From NCBI RefSeq assembly GCF_016461715.1, contig NZ_JAEMUI010000006.1, positions 62,001-126,000 on the forward strand: a stretch of 64,000 nucleotides of DNA, in the 5' to 3' direction. Under the pieces are notes generated by a model. It made no database searches. It saw nothing but the letters and a program-made list of their open reading frames with translations, and was not told the origin of the DNA. Both the position numbers and the translations under genes were made by a program. This document shows positions 53,702 through 63,193 of the stretch, piece after piece; positions within the stretch are counted from its first letter, which is position 1, and each line of letters begins with the position of its first letter. Source of the stretch: Marinomonas spartinae. Its GTDB lineage: Bacteria; Pseudomonadota; Gammaproteobacteria; Pseudomonadales; Marinomonadaceae.

Positions 53702-55045
53702 ATGAAAGACAGCAAAAAAAACATAGCGCAAAGAGACCTTGAGTTTTTAAGTGATCGTAACTCCGCTTTGATGCTTAAAAGCCCACGGGGTGGTCGTATC
53801 ATTTTGTGGGTGATCTTCACTTTTCTCGTCATTGCGGCGTTTTGGGCGGACCATACTACGTTAACGGAGAGAACGGTTGGGGTTGGCACGGTGATTCCCT
53901 CGCAGCAAGTTCAGCAAATTCAAAACTTAGAGGGCGGTATATTAAAGTCGATTAACACCCAAGTAGGGGCTACTGTGAAAAAAGGTCAAATACTAATGAC
54001 CATTGACAACTCTGCTGCCTTGTCTTCCCTTCGTGAACAGGAAGCAGAATCAACGAACTTATATGCCAGTTCTGTTCGTTTACAAGCTGAAGTAGATGGT
54101 AAGAAACCTGTTTTTAGTCAGTCTTTTGCTGAAAAGTATCCAGATTTAGTCGCTCGTGAAATGGATTTGTATAATACTCAAATAGAGTCATTGCAAGCAA
54201 ACAAACAAGTCTTCCAACAACAGGTCGATCAAAAACAACAAGAGATCATTGAGCAGCAGTCTAAGTTAGAAAACCTTAAGAAAAGCTACAAGTTATCATC
54301 TGAAGAGCTTACTTTGACGCGGCCTGCCTATAAGCAAGGTGCCGTCTCTCGAGTAGAGCTTTTACAATTAGAACGGGATGTGAATAAGATACAAGGGGAT
54401 CTCGATGCCACGGAGCTTGCCATACCTAGGGCTTACTCTGCGCTTAAGGAAGCACAAAATAAACTTGTGGAAAGCGATGCAAAGTTTATGTCTGATGCAC
54501 AAGAGCAACTTAATAAGGTGCAAAGTAAGTTAGATCAATTGAAACAAGCGAATTTCTCATTGCAGGATAGGGTGTCTAGGACTCAAGTACGTTCTCCTGT
54601 GAATGGTATTGTTAAACAGATTCAAATCAATACTATTGGTGGCGTTGTCAAGCCAGGGATGGATCTAATCGATATCGTACCCATTGATGATACCCTATTG
54701 ATTGAGGCTAAGATAAAACCCAAAGATATTGGGTTTATTAAGCCAGGTCTGCCAGCGATGGTGAAATTGACCGCCTATGATTTTTCTATTTATGGGGGAT
54801 TAAAAGCCCATGTAGAAACTATTAGTGCCGATACTATTGTGGATAAATCCGATAGAGAAGGACGAAGCTATTATTTAGTTAGAGTGCGAACGAACCATAA
54901 TTACCTTGGTACCAAAAAAGACCCACTACCAATAATTCCTGGTATGCAAGCAACGGTCGATATCATTACAGGCAAAAAAACACTTTTGCAATACTTGTTT
55001 AAACCTATTTTAAAAGCAAAAGAGAATGCGCTGCATGAACGTTAA
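53702..55045 (+). CDS. lapC: HlyD-family membrane fusion protein LapC
   Basis: A 447-residue periplasmic adaptor linking the LapB ATPase to an outer-membrane TolC-like pore. One membrane helix (about 32-50) is followed by the lipoyl half VQQIQNLEGGILKSINTQVGATVKKGQIL, a long coiled coil (about 120-285, Gln/Lys/Glu-rich) and the second lipoyl half RTQVRSPVNGIVKQIQINTIGGVVKPGMDLIDIVP. The beta-barrel and PIIPGMQATVDIITGKKTLLQYLFKPI end are HlyD-typical. The TolC partner (LapE) is not in the window. Confidence 0.94.
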   Translation: MKDSKKNIAQRDLEFLSDRNSALMLKSPRGGRIILWVIFTFLVIAAFWADHTTLTERTVGVGTVIPSQQVQQIQNLEGGILKSINTQVGATVKKGQILMTIDNSAALSSLREQEAESTNLYASSVRLQAEVDGKKPVFSQSFAEKYPDLVAREMDLYNTQIESLQANKQVFQQQVDQKQQEIIEQQSKLENLKKSYKLSSEELTLTRPAYKQGAVSRVELLQLERDVNKIQGDLDATELAIPRAYSALKEAQNKLVESDAKFMSDAQEQLNKVQSKLDQLKQANFSLQDRVSRTQVRSPVNGIVKQIQINTIGGVVKPGMDLIDIVPIDDTLLIEAKIKPKDIGFIKPGLPAMVKLTAYDFSIYGGLKAHVETISADTIVDKSDREGRSYYLVRVRTNHNYLGTKKDPLPIIPGMQATVDIITGKKTLLQYLFKPILKAKENALHER

Positions 55046-55153
55046 TTACAAATTTCTTTTAAAAATGGCCGTTGTGTAACAAAAGTTAACGATTTTAATG
55101 GGTTAGATTCCGTAAGATTTGTTGTCAGTATTGCATAAAGAACGAGGAATACT

Positions 55154-55828
55154 TTGAAAATATTGTGTTTGAGTACTGATGAGGCTGTTTGGAATCATTG
55201 GAATACAATCGTTGATTCTAGTGTCACGTTGTGTCGTGAGCATGGCTTTAGTGAAATCGATAACGCTTTGGCCTCAGAAGAAACGTATAAGTATTGTTTT
55301 ATTTATTTGGCTCATAACGACTTTTCAGCCAATGTGGAGAGCGTTGTTTCTTTACAGCGCAAGTATCCTAAGCAAATTATAATAGTCTTTCCTAATCAAG
55401 CGAGCCAGGCCGCTGCGCTACGACTTTTTTCTGTTGGGGTATTAGGGCAATGTTCACCCTATATCGGAAGAGAACAGTTGAAATTAGTCTTGTCTGTAGT
55501 TGACTCTGGAGAGATTTGGGGAGGGAAGACGTTTATCAATAGTCTCATTACTCAGTCGGCTTCGTTAAAAGGAGCGAGTGATGATAAGGAAGATTTATTG
55601 CAAAGCCGTGAGGACGAGAAAGATGTGCTTGTGGAGTTATCGGATAGAGAGCGTAATGTGGCGACACTTGTCTCAAATGGCCTGTCTAATAAGCAAATAG
55701 CAAATGAAATGGACATTACTGAAAGAACCGTTAAAGCGCATTTAACGACAATTTTTAAAAAAACTCACACGAAAGATCGCCTGTCCTTGGCGCTATTGGT
55801 GCAAAACGCTCCTAAACTTGTTCATTAG
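55154..55828 (+). CDS. LuxR-family regulator with degenerate receiver domain
   Basis: A 224-residue regulator. The C-terminal LuxR helix-turn-helix is clear: LSDRERNVATLVSNGLSNKQIANEMDITERTVKAHLTTIF. The N-terminal ~120 residues have a receiver-like layout (KILCLSTDEAVW, YCFIYLAHNDF, IIVFPNQ, LFSVGVLGQCSPY), but the acidic pair and the phospho-acceptor Asp strand are not intact, so it is a pseudo-receiver. The start is TTG with GAGG six bases upstream. It lies 108 bases after lapC and may regulate the lap genes (inference). Confidence 0.85.
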   Translation: MKILCLSTDEAVWNHWNTIVDSSVTLCREHGFSEIDNALASEETYKYCFIYLAHNDFSANVESVVSLQRKYPKQIIIVFPNQASQAAALRLFSVGVLGQCSPYIGREQLKLVLSVVDSGEIWGGKTFINSLITQSASLKGASDDKEDLLQSREDEKDVLVELSDRERNVATLVSNGLSNKQIANEMDITERTVKAHLTTIFKKTHTKDRLSLALLVQNAPKLVH

Positions 55829-55886
55829 AGATGTGGTGTACGTTCCTTTCTCAAACCACTCCATTGTGTCATCAGATGTGACTTTT

Positions 55887-56498
55887 ATGACTGTGTCTTT
55901 TTATCATTATAATACTGAAGAAGTTTCCGCGCTGATTGTCGCTGGTGGCAAAGCTCAGCGAATGTCGGGTAAAGAGAAGGGGTTACAGTGCTTTCGAGGT
56001 GTTCCCATGGTGGTTTCTGTCGCGATGGCGTTAAGAGAAATCACATCAGATGTTGCTGTTAACGCAAATCGATATCAAGAAGACTACGAGGCGCTTGGTT
56101 TTGAAGTCATAACAGATTTAGCGGATTATCAAGATTTAGGTCCTTTATCTGGTGTTATGGCGGGTTTACATAACGCAACGAGTCAATTCCTACTGCTTTC
56201 GCCTTGCGACAGCCCCTGTGTTACTTCAACGATTTTCCACGCTTTGCTCGAGGCTATTAAACGCCAGCCGAATCAAATCCATTATATTGCGACAGCAGCA
56301 GAACGACATCCATTGCATGCGGCTCTTCCCGTATTGACTGCTCGGAATGCTTTATCGGCTTTTCTTGCTCAAGATGTGAAAAAAAGTGTCATGGCATTTT
56401 ATGAATTTCATGGTTGCCAACCTCTAAATTGGTGTGAAGAGGCGTCGGAGTTGATCAATGTTAACTATTCTGAGCAATTAGAGCAGGGTGGTAAATAA
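55887..56498 (+). CDS. mobA: Molybdenum cofactor guanylyltransferase
   Basis: A 203-residue nucleotidyltransferase joining GMP to molybdopterin. The N-terminal signature is SALIVAGGKAQRMSGKEKGLQCFRGVPMV, with the Gly-rich loop and the Lys of the GTP site. DYQDLGPLSGVMAGLH and LLLSPCDSPCV (metal-binding Asp) follow, then HPLHAALPV. I chose ATG 55887; an upstream start at 55818 overlaps the luxR end and lacks support. No other moco genes are adjacent. Ends 7 bases from the convergent DUF3108 gene. Confidence 0.92.
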   Translation: MTVSFYHYNTEEVSALIVAGGKAQRMSGKEKGLQCFRGVPMVVSVAMALREITSDVAVNANRYQEDYEALGFEVITDLADYQDLGPLSGVMAGLHNATSQFLLLSPCDSPCVTSTIFHALLEAIKRQPNQIHYIATAAERHPLHAALPVLTARNALSAFLAQDVKKSVMAFYEFHGCQPLNWCEEASELINVNYSEQLEQGGK

Positions 56499-56505
56499 AC
56501 TAAAA

Positions 56506-57228
56506 TTAGCCTTTTTTGAAAGATTCAATATCTAGGTCGTACGATTGACCATCTTCTTTATGAACAAGCTTTACTAAAAGGTAATCATACTTAGGGGCGA
56601 ACCAAAATGAGGATTTTTTTCCACTATCGAGGTTATCCGTTCGGGTGACTTTAATGGCTTTAATGCGTCCTAGTTTGGTATTGATGGTTTCCTCCTTGTC
56701 TCGTTTAAAGGTCCAAGTCTTAATGTGTCCTCCATCAGCGATTTTATAGCTAAATCGTTTTTTTCCTAGTTTTACATCTTCTCTAACTTGCAATTGGACG
56801 CTCAATTTGTCGACAGTATCGGGCTCGATGGACATGTACCATGGTATATTTTTAACATTGTTGCGCACTTTCATTGAGTGCCAATCAAAGTCCAGCACAG
56901 CATTACGCTTTTTACCAAGTAGGCTACTTTGATACTGATAATGAAGAGGGCGTATTTGGTGGTTCTTTACCTCAAAATGCACTCTTTCATCTAGGGAAGC
57001 AATGAGGCTGTCTGCAGTGAAAATAAAGTCCCACTGATTGTTAGGGGCTTTTTTAAGTGTTTGTTTTCCTTCTATTTTTAGCTTAATGCCTTTTGACCAA
57101 ATGGTGCTATAGACAGCGGAGTAAGGCGTTAAAAAAGAGTCGGGGGAAGAGCTGGCTGCTTGGACAGGGAGTAACGATATAATCATTAAGGTTGCCAAAG
57201 TAAAAAGTGACTTCTTTAGATATATCAT
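56506..57228 (-). CDS. DUF3108 periplasmic protein
   Basis: A 240-residue exported protein: signal peptide MIYLKKSLFTLATLMIISLLPVQAASS, then a beta-rich domain with LTPYSAVYSTIWSKGIKLKIEGKQTLKK, DFIFTADSLIASLDERVHF and IKVTRTDNLDSGKKSSFWFAPKYDYLLVKLVHKEDGQSYDLDIESF, the DUF3108 pattern. The barrel-like repeat of short strands suggests lipid or polymer binding; function unknown. Downstream of purN with 20 bases between, an arrangement kept in Pseudomonas. Confidence 0.9.
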   Translation of the reverse strand: MIYLKKSLFTLATLMIISLLPVQAASSSPDSFLTPYSAVYSTIWSKGIKLKIEGKQTLKKAPNNQWDFIFTADSLIASLDERVHFEVKNHQIRPLHYQYQSSLLGKKRNAVLDFDWHSMKVRNNVKNIPWYMSIEPDTVDKLSVQLQVREDVKLGKKRFSYKIADGGHIKTWTFKRDKEETINTKLGRIKAIKVTRTDNLDSGKKSSFWFAPKYDYLLVKLVHKEDGQSYDLDIESFKKG

Positions 57229-57248
57229 ACTCGTCTGTCCTCACATCA

Positions 57249-57899
57249 TTATGGTTTTTCCTGGTAATCAATGCCGCTCAAAGGCAGTTTTTGACCATCC
57301 AAAAAAGCATATTTGTCTTGGTGTGTCAGGCGTTCTTCGCTAAACCACTTCACTGCTAAAGGGTATATAATATGCTCAAGCTTATGAACTCTTTCAGCCA
57401 GTGTGTCAGCGGTATCCGACGGCTCTATTGGGGTCCTCGCTTGTACAACGACTGCTCCTGCATCCAGCTCTGCGCTAACAAAGTGTACCGACACGCCGTG
57501 TTCTGTCTCTTTGGCATCAATCGCTCGTTGATGCGTATTTAATCCTTTAAACTTAGGCAATAAAGAAGGATGAATATTAAGCATTCTTCCTTCGTAATGC
57601 CGAGTAAAGTCTTCTGTTAAAATTCGCATAAAGCCAGCCAATACCACGAGTTTGGGGCGGTATTGATCAATCACGAATTGTAATGCTATATCAAACTCTT
57701 CGCGGCTATTATAGCTTTTATGATCCAGCACATGCGTTGGGATGCCCGCTTTTTTAGCTCTTTCGAGCCCATAAGCGTCGGTTTTATTGCTGATCACGGC
57801 GCTGATGGTTACGTTTAGAGTCCCTTGCAAGCTTTGATCAATCAAAGCTTGCAAGTTGCTACCGCTGCCAGAAATTAAGACAACGATGGGGAAGCTCAT
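57249..57899 (-). CDS. purN: Phosphoribosylglycinamide formyltransferase
   Basis: A 216-residue GAR transformylase using 10-formyl-tetrahydrofolate in purine synthesis. It has [34 protein letters not shown], and the catalytic stretch [22 protein letters not shown], with Asn, His and a downstream Asp in [14 protein letters not shown]. The ATG overlaps the purM stop by four bases, so the two are translationally coupled. Confidence 0.96.
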   Translation of the reverse strand: MSFPIVVLISGSGSNLQALIDQSLQGTLNVTISAVISNKTDAYGLERAKKAGIPTHVLDHKSYNSREEFDIALQFVIDQYRPKLVVLAGFMRILTEDFTRHYEGRMLNIHPSLLPKFKGLNTHQRAIDAKETEHGVSVHFVSAELDAGAVVVQARTPIEPSDTADTLAERVHKLEHIIYPLAVKWFSEERLTHQDKYAFLDGQKLPLSGIDYQEKP

Positions 57900-58954
57900 G
57901 CCTGTGCCTCTAGATCAGAGATAAGCACGTCTTTTCCATCCTTACGTTCACAAATGTCACCGATGATCCAAGCGTTTTCGCCTTCTGCTTTTAGAATGGC
58001 TAAGGCTTCATCCGCTTTATCAGCATCAATAGACAGTACCATACCAACGCCACAGTTAAGAACACGGTACATTTCTTCTTGTTCAACATTTCCTTGTTCT
58101 TGTAACCAATTAAACACAGCGGGGCGTTTCCAGCTAGAAGCGTCAATGCGTGCTGCAGTATTGTCAGGAAGAACGCGTGGAATATTTTCGAGCAAACCGC
58201 CACCGGTAATGTGTGCAAGGGCATTAACATCGACGCTTTCCATTAGTTTAAGAATGGATTTAACGTAAATGCGAGTGGGCTGCATTAGTGCCTCTTTCAG
58301 TGCAACACCGTCGATTTCTTGATTGAGGTCGGCTTTGCTGACGTCGAGAATTTTTCGTATCAAAGAGTAGCCATTAGAATGAGGACCGGAGGAGCCTAGA
58401 GCAATCAGTTTATCGCCTACGGTCACTTTGCTGCCATCAATGATCTTTTCTTCTTCGACAACGCCGACACAAAAGCCTGCCAAGTCATAATCGCCATCGT
58501 GGTACATGCCTGGCATCTCTGCTGTTTCGCCGCCAACGAGTGCGCAGCCTGCTTGTATACAGCCTTCACCGATGCCGGTGACGACACTTGCTGCCACGTC
58601 AACATCTAGTTTACCTGTCGCGTAGTAGTCTAAGAAGAAAAGGGGTTCTGCGCCTGCGACGACAAGGTCGTTGACACACATGGCGACTAAATCGATGCCA
58701 ATTGTGTCGTGCTGGTTGAGATCCATTGCTAGACGAAGCTTAGTACCGACGCCGTCAGTGCCCGAAACAAGAATAGGGTTTTTGTATTTGGTTGGAAGGC
58801 GAGTTAATGCGCCGAATCCACCTAACCCCCCCATCACTTCCGGACGGCGAGTTTTTTTGCTAACGCCCTTGATGCGCTCAACAAGTTGATTTCCAGCGTT
58901 GATATCAACGCCAGCGTCTTTATAACTAATCGATGTTTTATCCGATTTGGTCAT
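57896..58954 (-). CDS. purM: Phosphoribosylformylglycinamidine cyclo-ligase (AIR synthetase)
   Basis: A 352-residue ATP-dependent synthetase for the fifth step of purine synthesis. It has [74 protein letters not shown] and [21 protein letters not shown], then [16 protein letters not shown] and [21 protein letters not shown] [12 protein letters not shown]. First gene of purM-purN-DUF3108, divergent from the DUF2066 gene across 115 bases. Confidence 0.97.
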   Translation of the reverse strand: MTKSDKTSISYKDAGVDINAGNQLVERIKGVSKKTRRPEVMGGLGGFGALTRLPTKYKNPILVSGTDGVGTKLRLAMDLNQHDTIGIDLVAMCVNDLVVAGAEPLFFLDYYATGKLDVDVAASVVTGIGEGCIQAGCALVGGETAEMPGMYHDGDYDLAGFCVGVVEEEKIIDGSKVTVGDKLIALGSSGPHSNGYSLIRKILDVSKADLNQEIDGVALKEALMQPTRIYVKSILKLMESVDVNALAHITGGGLLENIPRVLPDNTAARIDASSWKRPAVFNWLQEQGNVEQEEMYRVLNCGVGMVLSIDADKADEALAILKAEGENAWIIGDICERKDGKDVLISDLEAQA

Positions 58955-59069
58955 TGCCTATGCCTTATCATGTTCGGGGAAAAGAGGCATTTTAGCATAG
59001 TGGCGTATTAGGGCTATGGTTCTTTGGCATTAAGGCAGTAGAATAAGCAAATAAACGAAGGAAGGGGCT

Positions 59070-60299
59070 ATGAAAATCCGTATTTTTTTATTTTTTATCA
59101 GTATTTTTTATGTGTCGATGGCGTCGGCTGTTCCGGTTAAAGATTTATATCGTGCCAGCATTAAATTACCGGCCACCGAGTCTGAAGATCAAATGTTGAG
59201 CGATGCATTCTCTCAAGCGGTTGAGCAAGTATTGGTTAGAGTGTCGGGTGATAAAGCGGCAATCACAGGTGACTTATTGCAAGAGGCGCAAAAAGCGGCC
59301 CCAACATGGGTGGCGCAACACTCTGTAACGTCACTAAAGGACTTGCTGCCACTAAATGGTGATTTAGTGGCAGGTAAGCAGGTCAATGTCTTTTTCTACC
59401 ATGAGTCAATAGATCAATTTTTGACTCAGCACAACTTGCCGGTTTGGGGAAATAACCGTCCGTCGGTGTTGGTTTGGGCGGTGGATGATAATAATGGGGT
59501 GCGTACTTTATCTGGTGCAAACTCCCCTTCGGAGTTGTTGAATGACTTGGCAGTATCATCGACAAACTACGGCGTGCCCATTTATGCACCTTTGATGGAT
59601 TCTGTGGATGCTGCGGCTATCTCGCCATCGGATGTGTGGGGTTTTTTTGAAGATACCATCAAAACTGCCAGTCAACGCTATCAGACCGATGCTATTGCTG
59701 CATTGCGTGTGTCACAATATTCGGGGTCCTTGACAGGAAGTTTGTTGATGATAATCGGCAATGACACTCAGCAATTTTCACTTACTGGCACGAACTTACA
59801 GGATCTGGCGGATCAAGCCAGTGCCGATATGGCAAAGGCATTGTCTGAGCGTTACGCAGCCGTTCGAAACAGCGCCTCGGAAAGTCGCCTTGATTTGTCT
59901 GTTTCGGGTGTTACGAATTACGCTGCCATGCAGAAAATTCAGCAATATTTAGAGAGTGTGGGGGTGGTGAGAGATGTATATGTGGTGAAAGCGACCAGTA
60001 ACTCTGTCGTATTCTCTGTTGCTATCAATGGCGATAAGCAAAAATTGATGGACAGTATTCAGTTAAGTAGTTTGCTGCAGGCCGATGTGCCGCCGTCCGT
60101 GACGGAGCCTCCAGTAACACAGGCTTCAGCGACACAGACGAATAGTGGTGGAGCTGAAATACCTTCAGCAAATACTGTCGAGACGACTCAGCAGTCTAGC
60201 GCTACTTCACAAACACCAGATCCTGTATCCTCTACCGATTCGAGTGCTCCGAATGTGAGTAACAATATTGAATATTTCAAATACAGTGGAGCTCAATAG
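59070..60299 (+). CDS. DUF2066 periplasmic protein
   Basis: A 409-residue exported protein. Signal peptide MKIRIFLFFISIFYVSMASA, then VPVKDLYRASIKLPATESEDQMLSDAFSQAVEQVLVRVSGDKAAI, the DUF2066 hallmark, and a mixed alpha/beta region. The last ~80 residues are Thr/Ser/Gln/Pro-rich and probably disordered. Function unknown. Its place beside purM is conserved in pseudomonads, where hda follows; here hda is replaced by a small CxxC protein whose GTG start overlaps this stop by one base. Confidence 0.9.
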   Translation: MKIRIFLFFISIFYVSMASAVPVKDLYRASIKLPATESEDQMLSDAFSQAVEQVLVRVSGDKAAITGDLLQEAQKAAPTWVAQHSVTSLKDLLPLNGDLVAGKQVNVFFYHESIDQFLTQHNLPVWGNNRPSVLVWAVDDNNGVRTLSGANSPSELLNDLAVSSTNYGVPIYAPLMDSVDAAAISPSDVWGFFEDTIKTASQRYQTDAIAALRVSQYSGSLTGSLLMIIGNDTQQFSLTGTNLQDLADQASADMAKALSERYAAVRNSASESRLDLSVSGVTNYAAMQKIQQYLESVGVVRDVYVVKATSNSVVFSVAINGDKQKLMDSIQLSSLLQADVPPSVTEPPVTQASATQTNSGGAEIPSANTVETTQQSSATSQTPDPVSSTDSSAPNVSNNIEYFKYSGAQ

Positions 60300-60523
60300 T
60301 GTCTGACCAGCAAGATAAAATAGTCAAGCGTGATTTTTATGCCAGAGATGAGGCCGAGCAAGCGGATTTTTTATCTCAAACTTGGTGTAATGAGTGCATG
60401 GAGATGGACTTAGGAATGAAAAATCCCGTGGAATACACTAAGGGGAATGACGTTTGGATTGAAGGAGAGTGTGTGAAATGCGCCTCCAAGATCATCACTG
60501 AAATCGTTGAAGAAGACGAATAG
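60299..60523 (+). CDS. Small two-CxxC (zinc-ribbon-like) protein
   Basis: A 74-residue acidic protein with two Cys pairs, C30-N-E-C33 and C58-V-K-C61, spaced as in rubredoxin-like or zinc-ribbon folds. VKRDFYARDEAEQADFLSQTWCNEC starts it and IITEIVEEDE ends it. I do not recognise a named family. The start is GTG in TAGTG, coupled to the DUF2066 stop. A terminator follows 44 bases later. Confidence 0.75.
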   Translation: MSDQQDKIVKRDFYARDEAEQADFLSQTWCNECMEMDLGMKNPVEYTKGNDVWIEGECVKCASKIITEIVEEDE

Positions 60524-60566
60524 TAGAATTTAAATTATCGATATTTCGTGATAAAAGTTTAGTAAA

Positions 60567-60593
60567 GAAAACGCGCCGAAAGGCGCGTTTTTA
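60567..60593. terminator. Bidirectional terminator between the CxxC gene and gltA
   Basis: AAAACGCGCC-GAAA-GGCGCGTTTTT: a perfect stem with a GNRA-type loop and outward T runs on both strands. Confidence 0.92.
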
Positions 60594-60621
60594 GTTGTAT
60601 TTATTAGCGAACAGCTAAAGA

Positions 60622-61902
60622 TTATTTGGTTGGATAGTCGCGTTGTGTTTTGCCAACATATAATTGACGTGGGCGACCAATTTTATATGGGCCACTGATC
60701 ATTTCATTCCAGTGAGAAATCCAGCCAATGGTGCGAGACATCGCAAAAATAACCGTAAACATACTCGTTGGGATACCAATCGCTTTCATGATGATGCCAG
60801 AGTAGAAGTCAACGTTTGGATACAATTTACGCTCTATGAAATAAGGGTCTTCAAGGGCAATTTGCTCTAGGCGTTTTGCAATTTTTAGCAACGGATCATC
60901 AGATTGGCCGAGTTCTGTTAATACCTGATCACAAGTTTCACGCATTACTTTAGCGCGCGGATCGAAGTTTTTATAGACACGGTGTCCAAAGCCCATTAAA
61001 CGGAATGGGTCGTCTTTGTCTTTGGCCTTGGCAATGTATTTATCTATTTGGTCTTCGTCGCCAATTTCTTCCAACATAGTAAGAACGGCTTCGTTTGCGC
61101 CACCATGAGCTGGCCCCCAAAGTGTTGCAATGCCAGCAGCAATACAGGCAAATGGGTTCGCTCCTGAAGAGCCAGCAAGGCGGACGGTTGAAGTTGAAGC
61201 GTTCTGTTCATGATCGGCATGCAGAACAAAAATGGTGTCCATTGCTTTCGCAAAAACAGGGTTGACTTTATATTCTTCGCAAGGTGTTGCAAACATCATA
61301 TAAAGAAAGTTCTCTGCATAGGACAGATCGTTACGAGGGTACATAACGGGCTGATCTTTCGAGTACTTGTAACAAGTTGCCGCCAGCGTTGGCATCTTAG
61401 AAATGAGGCGGAATGCGGCGATCTCACGATGTCGTGGATTAGTGATGTCCATGTGGTCTTGGTAAAAAGCGGACAGGGCGCCAACTAATCCACACATAAT
61501 GGCCATCGGGTGGGCATCGTTTCTAAATCCTTCGATGAATTTATGCATAGACTGGTTAACCATTGTATGAGCGCTAACCGTATCGACAAATTCTTTTTTC
61601 TCTTCTGCCGTTGGAAGTTCTCCGTAAAGCAAAAGATAGCAGGTTTCTAAGTAGTCTGAGTGCTCAGCAAGCTGAGCAATGGGGTAACCTCGGTGTAGCA
61701 ATATGCCAGCTTCACCATCAATGTATGTGATTGCAGACTCGCATGAGCCTGTGGACATAAAACCAGGGTCGTAAGTGAAAACACCGTTTGCACCTAAGCC
61801 ACGTACGTCAATAACATCTGTGCCAAGGGTGCCTGAAATAACAGGAAGTTCGATGGTTTTATCGATCCCGTCTACGGTAAGTCGTGCTTTTTTATCGGCC
61901 AT
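60622..61902 (-). CDS. gltA: Citrate synthase (type II, hexameric)
   Basis: A 426-residue citrate synthase starting the TCA cycle. It has [29 protein letters not shown], catalytic His in [15 protein letters not shown], the second His in [12 protein letters not shown], and Asp in [18 protein letters not shown]. Length and N-terminal extension are those of the NADH-inhibited Gram-negative type. AAGGAGAG precedes the ATG. Divergent from sdhC, a conserved pairing. Confidence 0.97.
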   Translation of the reverse strand: MADKKARLTVDGIDKTIELPVISGTLGTDVIDVRGLGANGVFTYDPGFMSTGSCESAITYIDGEAGILLHRGYPIAQLAEHSDYLETCYLLLYGELPTAEEKKEFVDTVSAHTMVNQSMHKFIEGFRNDAHPMAIMCGLVGALSAFYQDHMDITNPRHREIAAFRLISKMPTLAATCYKYSKDQPVMYPRNDLSYAENFLYMMFATPCEEYKVNPVFAKAMDTIFVLHADHEQNASTSTVRLAGSSGANPFACIAAGIATLWGPAHGGANEAVLTMLEEIGDEDQIDKYIAKAKDKDDPFRLMGFGHRVYKNFDPRAKVMRETCDQVLTELGQSDDPLLKIAKRLEQIALEDPYFIERKLYPNVDFYSGIIMKAIGIPTSMFTVIFAMSRTIGWISHWNEMISGPYKIGRPRQLYVGKTQRDYPTK

Positions 61903-61991
61903 TTATGCTCTCCTTCGAATTCTGGTCCGGGGCTAAGAAGTCAAAAAAGACCCTCCTGACCCAGAAGGTGGGGAAAAAATACTGTCTCAGC

Positions 61992-62040
61992 ACTATAAAA
62001 GTCAATCTTCTACACTTGCAAAGAGTTTACAATATTGTAA
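61992..62040 (-). promoter_or_regulatory. gltA promoter with an adjacent perfect palindrome
   Basis: On the minus strand, -35 TTGCAA (62021-62016) and -10 TATAGT (61997-61992) are 18 bases apart. TTACAATATTGTAA (62027-62040), a 14-base perfect palindrome, ends five bases upstream of the -35, the place of an activator or repressor site. Confidence 0.6.
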
Positions 62041-62241
62041 TTTTGTTTGTAATTATCTGACAATAAAAGCCATTCTCATAAAGTTTTTTTATCCTTATTT
62101 CGTTTTAAGTCTTTGAAAAATAAACAATATTTCAGTCTAAAAACCAGTCTTTTGGCTGTAATTAAGCACCATTATTGTTATTGCTTATGGGTACATTCAG
62201 CTTGTGAATGGTGACCATTGAAAACCCTTGCTCTAGTCTAT

Positions 62242-62271
62242 TTGTCTTCCCATTTTTCGCTAGTCTATAAT
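62242..62271 (+). promoter_or_regulatory. sdhCDA promoter
   Basis: TTGTCT (62242-62247) and a perfect TATAAT (62266-62271), 18 bases apart, give a leader of about 195 bases before sdhC. The gltA-sdhC gap is 569 bases; apart from this, the gltA promoter and its palindrome I see only AT-rich sequence and no gene. Confidence 0.55.
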
Positions 62272-62471
62272 TGCGTTCCCGATGATTTCATTGATTTGTC
62301 GGCGTATGCCATTCAAGAGTAGTTGCTTGAACAGAAAATGTCGTTTGCAAATCGATGCAATTTTCGATTAGGCCTATGGTGTGACAACGTAATGTAAGCA
62401 TTGCGTTTGGTTCACAGATAGAAATTGGGTCGTGATGGACCATTCACTTATATAAGATGGTGTAAATAGTC

Positions 62472-62849
62472 GTGAATAAAAAAAGACCAGTCAACCTTGA
62501 TATTTCAACAATATCAATGCCGGTAACAGCAATCGTATCTATTATTCATCGTGTGACGGGAATTATCCTCTTTATAGGTTTGATTTTCTTGTTATATGCG
62601 TTTGATGTTTCCTTAGAGTCTCAACAAGGATTTGATCAGGTTGTGAATATGCTTCAGACAAACTTCCTTGCTAAGTTCGTTATCTGGGGTGTTGTATCAG
62701 CGTTGATGTATCACTTCGTCGCAGGTATTAAACACCTGTTTATGGATTTGGGACACTTTGAAGAATTAGAAAGTGGACGTAATGCAGCTGTTGCAAACAT
62801 TGTCATTGCAGTGGTTCTTATTGTGTTAGCTGGGGTGTGGATATGGTAA
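62472..62849 (+). CDS. sdhC: Succinate dehydrogenase cytochrome b556 subunit
   Basis: A 125-residue membrane anchor with three helices. KKRPVNLDIS, SIIHRVTGIILFIG (quinone-site Ser and Arg) and the haem-ligand His in YHFVAGIKHLFMDLGH are characteristic. It carries haem b with SdhD and passes electrons to ubiquinone. The start is GTG. Its end overlaps the sdhD start by seven bases. Confidence 0.95.
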   Translation: MNKKRPVNLDISTISMPVTAIVSIIHRVTGIILFIGLIFLLYAFDVSLESQQGFDQVVNMLQTNFLAKFVIWGVVSALMYHFVAGIKHLFMDLGHFEELESGRNAAVANIVIAVVLIVLAGVWIW

Positions 62850-63190
62850 CTCAAATTACAAGCTTTGGTCGCTCTGGTCTGTATGACTGGATGATGCAGC
62901 GTATTTCCGCTGTGGTATTAGCTCTCTATACCATTTTTATTATCGGTTATCTTTTATTACATCCTCATCTTACGTTTGAACAGTGGAGTGCGCTTTACAG
63001 TTCAACTTGGATGCGCGTTTTCAGTTTGATGACATTGTTGTCTATTGGTGTGCATTCTTGGATTGGTCTGTGGTCAATTTCTACAGATTATATTAAGCCA
63101 ACTGGTATTCGTTTCTTCTTTCAAGCTCTATGCGGTTTATTGATGTTTGTTTACATCGTGTGGGGCATTCAGGTTCTTTGGGGGCTATAA
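62843..63190 (+). CDS. sdhD: Succinate dehydrogenase membrane anchor subunit
   Basis: A 115-residue three-helix subunit. SFGRSGLYDWMMQRISAVVLALYTIFI at the start, the haem-ligand His in LSIGVHSWIGLWSISTDYIKP (quinone-site Asp-Tyr) and a hydrophobic C terminus ending WGIQVLWGL fit SdhD. ATG 62843 is preferred over a GTG at 62837; both overlap sdhC. Confidence 0.95.
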   Translation: MVTQITSFGRSGLYDWMMQRISAVVLALYTIFIIGYLLLHPHLTFEQWSALYSSTWMRVFSLMTLLSIGVHSWIGLWSISTDYIKPTGIRFFFQALCGLLMFVYIVWGIQVLWGL

Positions 63191-63193
63191 GTA

